A stretch of 64,000 nt of DNA from Vitrella brassicaformis (Eukaryota; Sar; Vitrellaceae), in assembly GCA_001179505.1 (NCBI GenBank), contig CDMY01000306.1, positions 63,916 to 127,915 on the forward strand, in the 5' to 3' direction. The position numbers were made by a program, and so were the translations under genes. Of the stretch, positions 58,508 to 64,000 are shown piece after piece. The stretch's first letter is position 1; each line of letters opens with the position of its first letter. Under the pieces are notes generated by a model that made no database searches, was not told where the DNA came from, and worked only from the letters and a program-made list of their open reading frames with translations.

Positions 58508-60080
58508 TCAGTTGATGCCCAGTGACTCGAACTGCCCCTGCTTGTTGATGTAACCCAAGTGCTGCCATTCAAACTGACAGTCCTCGTTGCCGAGGTGGTC
58601 GTCAAAGCCCTTGACAACTCCCTCTACGCCATGTCGGGCCGCCTCGTCCAGCCGGGCCTTGTGCACCACCTCACGCACACCCAGCAGCCGAGGCTGCCCG
58701 CCCTCCTGCCCCCTGACGGCGAAGCACTGCAGCGGCACCCGCACCATCTGACCGCCCACATTGGCCATAGGTCCCACCACCTCCCTGTTGCTGCTCGCCT
58801 CCAACGCCGACTTGACGAAGTGCTCGATAGCCGTACACACACGGCGGGCCATGTCGGTGTGGCGGAAGGGCAGCAGTGTGTCGGTGATGGTCCGGTTGAC
58901 GGCTTCTGTGTCGAAGAGGTACGATGCGATGCGCCAGCCGAAGAAGGGGGCCTCTTGCGGTCCCACTGCCAGCCGAGGAGTCAGCAGAGCGGCCAGCGAC
59001 CGGTGAGGGGCCAGGGCTGCATTGAGGGCCGCCATGGCCGGCTTCGGCAGGTCGTTGAGCACCTCTCTGTATTCCGATAACACCAGCTGTCGCTGACGGC
59101 GCAGGGCGGATGGTTGTCTCAAATAACGATCATCGCCTGCGTCCACATGTGGGTCGTCCTCTGCGTCGTCATCCACCGTGGGCAGCAGAGGGACGTCAGC
59201 GCCCGCCATCAACAGTGTGCGGATGGTGGGATTGGGAGGTTCCCATTCATGATAAACGGCCTCAGAGACAGCCACACCGAGGGGTGTCTCATTGTGGTAG
59301 AGCGAGGCTCTGTTGATGTCGTCGGCTGACGTGAGGTGCCGGGCGAGGAAGTCGACCACTTTGGGGAAGCGGTAAAGAGCCGCACAGTACAGTGGTGTCT
59401 CTCCTATTTCGTCTGTTGCCGCGATGTCCACCCCGTTGTCCACCAGCAGCGTCATGTAACTGTTGATGAACGACTGCGAATAGACGCTTGTTTCATACAG
59501 GCTGCCGCCGCGTGCTGCCTGGTGGGCCAGATTGCTCCCGAAGCTCGTCTCCATTGCGAGCGTCCTGTCCTTCTCCAGAATCCGCCGGTAGATCTGCATG
59601 AGCTCCGCCTCGTACTCAGCGGTCGGACTGCGAAGAAAAACGGGAGGGCAGGCCGAGCACACCACACAAATCGACGTCCCTGGACAGAAAGACGTCCACT
59701 GCCATCAGATTGCCCGCCTGAATGGCCACGAGAATGGGCCGGTCGTCACCCCCCCAGTTGAGTCGCGCGCCGCCATCGATAAACGCGTTGATGACTCCCC
59801 TCTCCAGCTCACGAGTCCTCCACTTGGGCAAAGCGACAGAATATCCATCGCCCGTCGAGAAGACGGTGTTGTCAATGGCCAGAGAAAGTAAGGGATAAGT
59901 TCGGTATGCTCGAGACCCTTTCCTCAGCCCTCTGCTCAGTCTCGGGAAGCTGCTTGTGTCCGCGCCTTGCCGAATAAGGTCTGTCACTTGCTGCGGGTCG
60001 GTGAAGGTGCGGCGGAAGACGCACTCGGCTAGCTGCTGACTCGCCTCGGGGTTCTGCTGCGCTCCCTTGCGGGACGGCAC
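58508..60080 (-). CDS. Ankyrin-repeat protein
   Basis: Two exons joined by a very short 40-base intron (GTGTGG to CGCAG, near 59670-59631). The start at 60080 encodes MPSRKGAQQNPEAS. Degenerate ankyrin units are visible: VTDLIRQGADTSSF, VINAFIDGGARLNWGGDDR with PILVAIQAGNLMAVDVFL, YMTLLVDNGVDIAATDEIGETPLYCAALYRF, NETPLGVAVSEA, then TIRTLLMAGADVPLL. The C-terminal half (from about 59100) is a non-ankyrin domain with LQCFAVRGQEGG and a tail ending ESLGIN that I do not recognise. Function is unknown. Ankyrin proteins usually serve as protein-binding scaffolds. It starts 446 bp from BTB-TLDc gene F, head to head. Confidence 0.75.
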
Positions 60081-60526
60081 GCGGATAACTTAAAGGACGT
60101 CATCGACGCCTAGATGACCATCGTCAGACTCCGCAGATGCGCTTGAGGCCATCACTTCACAACCCGTAGCACACCAGATACACGAAAGCTGATTGTGCTT
60201 TCTTCACTGTCTTCCTTTCTCTCTCCCCGGGCCCCCTCTCCGCAAGCGGACGGCACATTCTTTTCTACTGTCCGCTCTATAGCTCTGCACGAGGGGAAGT
60301 ATTCCGTGTTGTTCGCATGTATGGCCTTCCGGCGCCTGATGGCAAGGTTTACTTTCGATGGGATCTCAATTATTGTGATCCTCTTGTGTTTGCCTTTTCT
60401 CTGCTCACATCTCGCTCACTGCGTGTGCATGAAGCGGTAGCCAGTTTTCTACTGTCTGCGAAGGCCTCGCGTAAGCGGTGGGTTGCGTTGCATCCGGTGC
60501 TTCCTTCTCCTGACTTGTGACTTTCT
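60081..60526. other. Divergent spacer with a possible unassigned short frame
   Basis: The spacer between the ankyrin gene and gene F. A frame at about 60317-60520 codes YGLPAPDGKVYFRWDLNY and onward, with more natural composition than most spurious frames, but I found no partner exon or family. Left unassigned. Confidence 0.3.
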
Positions 60527-62689
60527 ATGGACTCATACAGACCCTTTCTTGCGTACCCCTTCGGGGGGCCGGGGGGCAAGGTCCCCGTGAGGTTAACGAA
60601 CGAACGAACGGACGGTGCGGGATCGCCTCTTCAGAGCGCCGTGAAACCGCTGCTTCAGGAAACAGTGAAGATGGGAGAGTCGATGCACCTGCCCGTGACG
60701 GGCTGCGAGATGGCTGACCATCTGATACGAAGGTCTTCGGAGTCGTTCATGGCTGCCAAGGAGAGAGCGGACGCCGAGATGCAGGCCATCGCCAATGAGA
60801 TCTCCACCTTGGTGGCGGCAGAAGGCGGCACGTGGCAGCTCACTGACACCGAGGGAGAGATCATGGTCAATGCCGGTAAAAAGGAAACAGCCAGCAGGAG
60901 TGCCAGTTGTATTTGCTACACGCATGCATCGCTTTGCTCTGTGTGACCACATCCAGGCGGTTCGGTCTTTCCCGTGAGTCGGCGTGTACTGCTGATGCCG
61001 TATATGAAGCATCGCTATATCTCAGTGCTGCTGATGCACCATGCGAGCGGCCTGCCGAGAGATGCCGACGGCCACATCTACCTGGAGACGTCACCGGCGT
61101 ATTTCGAGGCCTTTCTGGACGAGCTGACGCTCTATGAGACCGGTCGCACCAACACTGTCGAGCTGCCGCCGCCCAAGGCTGCTGACCCGCTCTACGCCGA
61201 CTACCATGCCCTCTTCACGCGGGAGATCAACTGCTATGCGGCGCCTCAGCAGACCACCCCACCCCACACGGCCAGCACAGCATCGACTGACAATCCCACC
61301 GGCAGCGAGGACCAGGCCATCCAGCAGTATCTGAAGGCCTGCGAGCAGTTCCTCCGCACCCACTCGGCGGCCATCAAGCAGCTGCAGGGCGTCAGGGATG
61401 ACATCAGGTGCTTCCTGGAGGCCATGGAGCCCTTCTTCGCCAGCCCTGACGGGAGCGAGAACGAGATTTTAAGCCTGACGGTCCTTGGCCGCAAGGTGTC
61501 GATGATGCGCAAGACCTTCAGTCGTCTGGGCCCCAACCACCCGCTCCTCACCCGCTTCGCCACGTAAGAGGAGCGAGCAGACACAGATATGACAACGACC
61601 AGGTCATATTGGGCGCTTGGGGGCTGTGCGTGGTCTTTGCGTGGTCTGTGCAGCACACCCCCCTGTTGGGCCGACCGTCGAGTGCGTCAGACGCCCACCA
61701 AGTGCTTCGTGACGACTGTGGAGTTTGCCCGGCGCATCGCCGTTCTGCCGGCCTGTCAGCTGATCCGACCGCCGCTGCTCGAGGAGGGAGGCGAGCGCCA
61801 CTTCATCGATGACATCGTAAGTGACGGCACCGCGCCCGGGTCCACACCAGTTGGCAGTGTGGCTGGTCTCATGTGTGTGTCAGGAGATGTATGGGCTGAG
61901 GTACCAGCCGTATTGCCATCTGCCGGCCGCCGATGGCACCGACTTCATCGCCAAGTCGGCCGAGGAGTGGGGCAAAGTCATCGACATGACCGGCAAACCC
62001 TCACCCAGAGCCACACTCATCTACAAGTGAGGAGGCCACACACACAGAGAGGGAAATGGGCACAGAGACAGATCATCCTGGGTGTTCATGTTGATATCAG
62101 GTCGAGTCGTGACACATTTGAGTACCCCTCCTTCCTCAACAAGGTGGTGGGCAAGAGCGGCCTGCTGTTCGCCATCCGGCAGGGCGACACACACAGATTC
62201 GGCGCCTTTGTCGATGGACCACTCACAGCGCCACAAGACCCAACAAAGACCAACCGCTACAAGGCGCCCCTCTTCTTCTTTTCGCTGTCCGGTGCGTACG
62301 AGACGCCGACCAAGATCGAGCTGCCAGAGGAGAGGCAGTAGTGGGTGGACGTGGCCGGCACACAGGGGGCGGTGAAGGACACCGAACACCAGCCGCTCGC
62401 CAATGTGTGCATCGCCCGCGGCTACCTGTGGCTGGGATATGCCAGTCCTGGTCCGGCGGCCGACCTCAACCGCTGCTGTCAGTGGATCAAGGAGGAGCAC
62501 CTTGCAGAGAGATACAATGGGGAGATCAACGAGCATGGCAACGGCACATTAGCACAGTCCTACAACTTCACTTGCGATGAGATGGAGATCTGGCAGGTGT
62601 GTGTGTGAGGGGAACGGAGGGCACACATGGCTGGCTGGCTGTGGACAACACTGCTGTATGTGTTCTGTGTGCAGGTGGGGAGCGGCTGA
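60527..62689 (+). pseudogene. BTB(T1)-TLDc protein, gene F, with inserted in-frame TAG
   Basis: Exons run from MDSYRPFLAY (60527), or a later Met such as 60669. The BTB core is split by an intron at 60876-60955 (IMVNAG / GSVFPVSRRVLLMPY), unlike in the other five genes. A helical linker, an intron at about 61564-61651, the FARRIAVLPACQL exon and EMYGLRYQPY exon follow. TLDc runs from LIYK/SSRDTFEY to EMEIWQ, then the terminal VGSG microexon 62675-62689. Between PEERQ and WVDVAGTQ there is an extra TAG (62339-62341), where gene E reads straight RQWVDVAGTQ. The three-base insertion does not change frame, but it stops translation midway through TLDc unless read through. Everything after it is conserved. 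It is the most diverged paralogue in the window. Confidence 0.75.
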
Positions 62690-63084
62690 AGCACCAGCAT
62701 GCGAGATAGCGTCAGTCACGTGGCTCTGCCTCCTTCGTGTGGAGTTTAATCCACTCGGTTTTGCCGTGAGCCGTCTTTTATTGGTGTGTTCCTGCCTGTT
62801 CCTGCGAATTGTGGTCTTCGTGAATGGTGACAATGTACAAGCAAGCCTGCGCTCAGGCAAACATGATTTGTGTGGCTGCATGGACAGATGTCGGTCCGGT
62901 ACCGCATTCGAAAGCCCGTCATGCCGCTCTCGCGTCATACATCACCAGAGCACATCCACAAGCCATTGAACCCACAGTCACTGCTAATACTAAATGCCTC
63001 TCTGCCTCTCAATAAGCCACCCAGCGTCCCTCCCTCCCTCTCCCAGCCGCCCACTCATCCAAGGACCCCATCGAACACATACAT
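62690..63084. other. Intergenic, no supported gene
   Basis: The space between gene F and the convergent mL54 gene. Short open frames here look accidental and no repeat was found. Confidence 0.5.
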
Positions 63085-63653
63085 CTACACGTCCCAGAAT
63101 ATGGGTTTGACGTTCTTCCTTCTGGCTCTTTTGAGCCGCAGGTTATTGAGCTTGATGACGATCTTCCGGTGCTTCCGCAGAAACTGACGGTACTCGGTGA
63201 ACGTGGCATTCTCTATCCCCTGCAGGAAAAGGCAGACACCAACCCACCCGCCACACACACACACACCGATGACGCCTGTGTGCCTGTCATAAGTCTCGTG
63301 TTTGCGTGTGTGTGTCTGACCTGTCCGTAGACGAACATGAGCGACAGTTCGCCATAGGTCTTGCTGGGCTTGTCCATGCCCCACAGCCAGTCGGGGTAGC
63401 AGTGGTCAGGCAGCAGCTTCGGGTCGCTCTTCTCGATGAAAATGTTGAACAGCTGACCGCTCGTCGGCTCAGACGGCGCAGCGGCGCCCTTGTCCGCAGC
63501 TGCCTCGGCCTTCTTTTTCTTGGGCGCAAGGGACATCGGGCTCCGGGCAAAGCCGCTGATGAAGCGGGCGGCCGGTGGGCGGCAGATGGGGGGAGGGGGC
63601 GAACAGGCTGTCAATTCGCATACTGCGTGGCAGACGGCTCTCCGCAGCGCCAT
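63085..63653 (-). CDS. Mitochondrial large-subunit ribosomal protein mL54 (L37 family)
   Basis: Two exons. The first (63653 to about 63322) starts MALRRAVCHAVCEL, a basic leader compatible with mitochondrial import, then PPAARFISGFARSP. A Lys/Ala-rich linker precedes LPDHCYPDWLWGMDKPS, the signature of the mL54/L37 family. The second exon, after an intron with TG runs (about 63321-63222), encodes YRQFLRKHRKIVIKLNN and ends LKRARRKNVKPIFWDV, the conserved basic C-terminus that binds rRNA in this family. The start was chosen as the first Met of the presequence. It looks complete. Confidence 0.85.
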
Positions 63654-63806
63654 GATCTACTTTAGGACACAAGACAAGCTTGTGTGAGTGCACCCACTCG
63701 GTCAGGCTGCGAGGGGGGGTGAGGTCGGAAAGTTGGGAGCGTCGGAATGAAAAGCTCGTGAGTGTGCGCGAAACTTTCCGGGCGAAGCTCTGGTGAAGGC
63801 TCAAGA

Positions 63807-64000
63807 TGACGGTGCGTGTCTGCACGCATTCATATCCTGCGCAGGACGGTGCGAAGGTGAGCGCCGGACGGATGAGCATGCCGCCAAGATGGAACATTCG
63901 GTGATGTGTGTGTGTCAGTGTGTGTATAACGCACGCATGTGTGAATGCAGATGAGGTCCAAGATGACAGAGCGAAGGGACGGACGGCACGTTCACGTCGG
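63807..64000 (+). CDS. Possible start of a gene running off the window
   Basis: ATGACG at 63807 is followed by GTGCGT, an acceptor CAG at about 63843, a short open stretch (DGAK) with GTGAGC after it, and an acceptor CAG near 63951 before ATGAGGTCCAAG. Joined, it reads MTDGAKMRSKMTERRD and stays open to the window end. This is splice-site reasoning on a very short stretch and could be chance. Confidence 0.2.

Noticed and set aside
41837-62341. TAG reassigned to a sense codon in this genome
   Set aside because: Only two cases, both in a fast-turning family, and TAG is used as a normal stop elsewhere in the window.

Overview
The window is nuclear DNA from an intron-rich, GC-rich protist. The gene style fits a chromerid alga close to Vitrella brassicaformis: dense genes on both strands, many short GT-AG introns packed with CA/TG dinucleotide runs, and a dispersed BTB-TLDc family. 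That assignment is inference from style and from my memory of the family; no database was searched. No tRNA, rRNA, CRISPR, virus or complete transposon was recognised. Two 300-base N blocks interrupt the sequence.

Layout, left to right. 1-6030 (+): 3' part of a many-exon gene for a disordered protein with repeated short Trp/aromatic motifs. 6796-8863 (+): BTB-TLDc gene A. 10189-12040 (-): family-G gene copy G2. 12284-15022 (+): multipass membrane protein. 16194-18248 (-): BTB-TLDc gene B. 18617-19756 (+): S-adenosylmethionine decarboxylase, its end lost in a gap. 20721-22998 (-): F-box/LRR-like protein. 23685-30991 (-): Upf1-like helicase with an N-terminal double-stranded-RNA-binding domain. 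31437-33616 (-): BTB-TLDc gene C. 34182-35802 (+): family-G copy G1. 37395-39403 (-): BTB-TLDc gene E. 39578-40264 (+): LSM1. 40638-42691 (-): BTB-TLDc gene D. 42877-44560 (+): probable mitochondrial SANT/Myb-like protein. 44983-57236 (-): RICTOR-like TORC2 subunit. 57560-58138 (+): BCD1/ZNHIT6-like HIT zinc finger. 58508-60080 (-): ankyrin protein. 60527-62689 (+): BTB-TLDc gene F. 63085-63653 (-): mitochondrial ribosomal protein mL54.

Two layers are visible. Single-copy housekeeping genes (LSM1, AdoMetDC, RICTOR, BCD1, mL54, Upf1-like helicase) look intact apart from the gap. Between them lies a duplicating layer: six BTB-TLDc genes and two family-G genes, joined by a ~5.2 kb inverted duplication (6.8-12.0 kb against 34.2-39.4 kb) and a ~2.45 kb direct duplication (15.9-18.3 kb against 40.3-42.7 kb). 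Several members carry one lesion each at a different place: B a 1-base deletion, D an in-frame TAG, F an inserted TAG, G1 a 13-base loss, G2 a 1-base gain.

The most unusual non-coding signals are these: strand-asymmetric CA/TG introns able to pair end to end; a ~100-bp promoter-like module with telomere-like heptads shared by two unrelated genes; a TGCGAGCT motif about 10-60 bp before many start codons; and a ~450-bp three-copy non-coding repeat with a sharply conserved core that brackets gene A.
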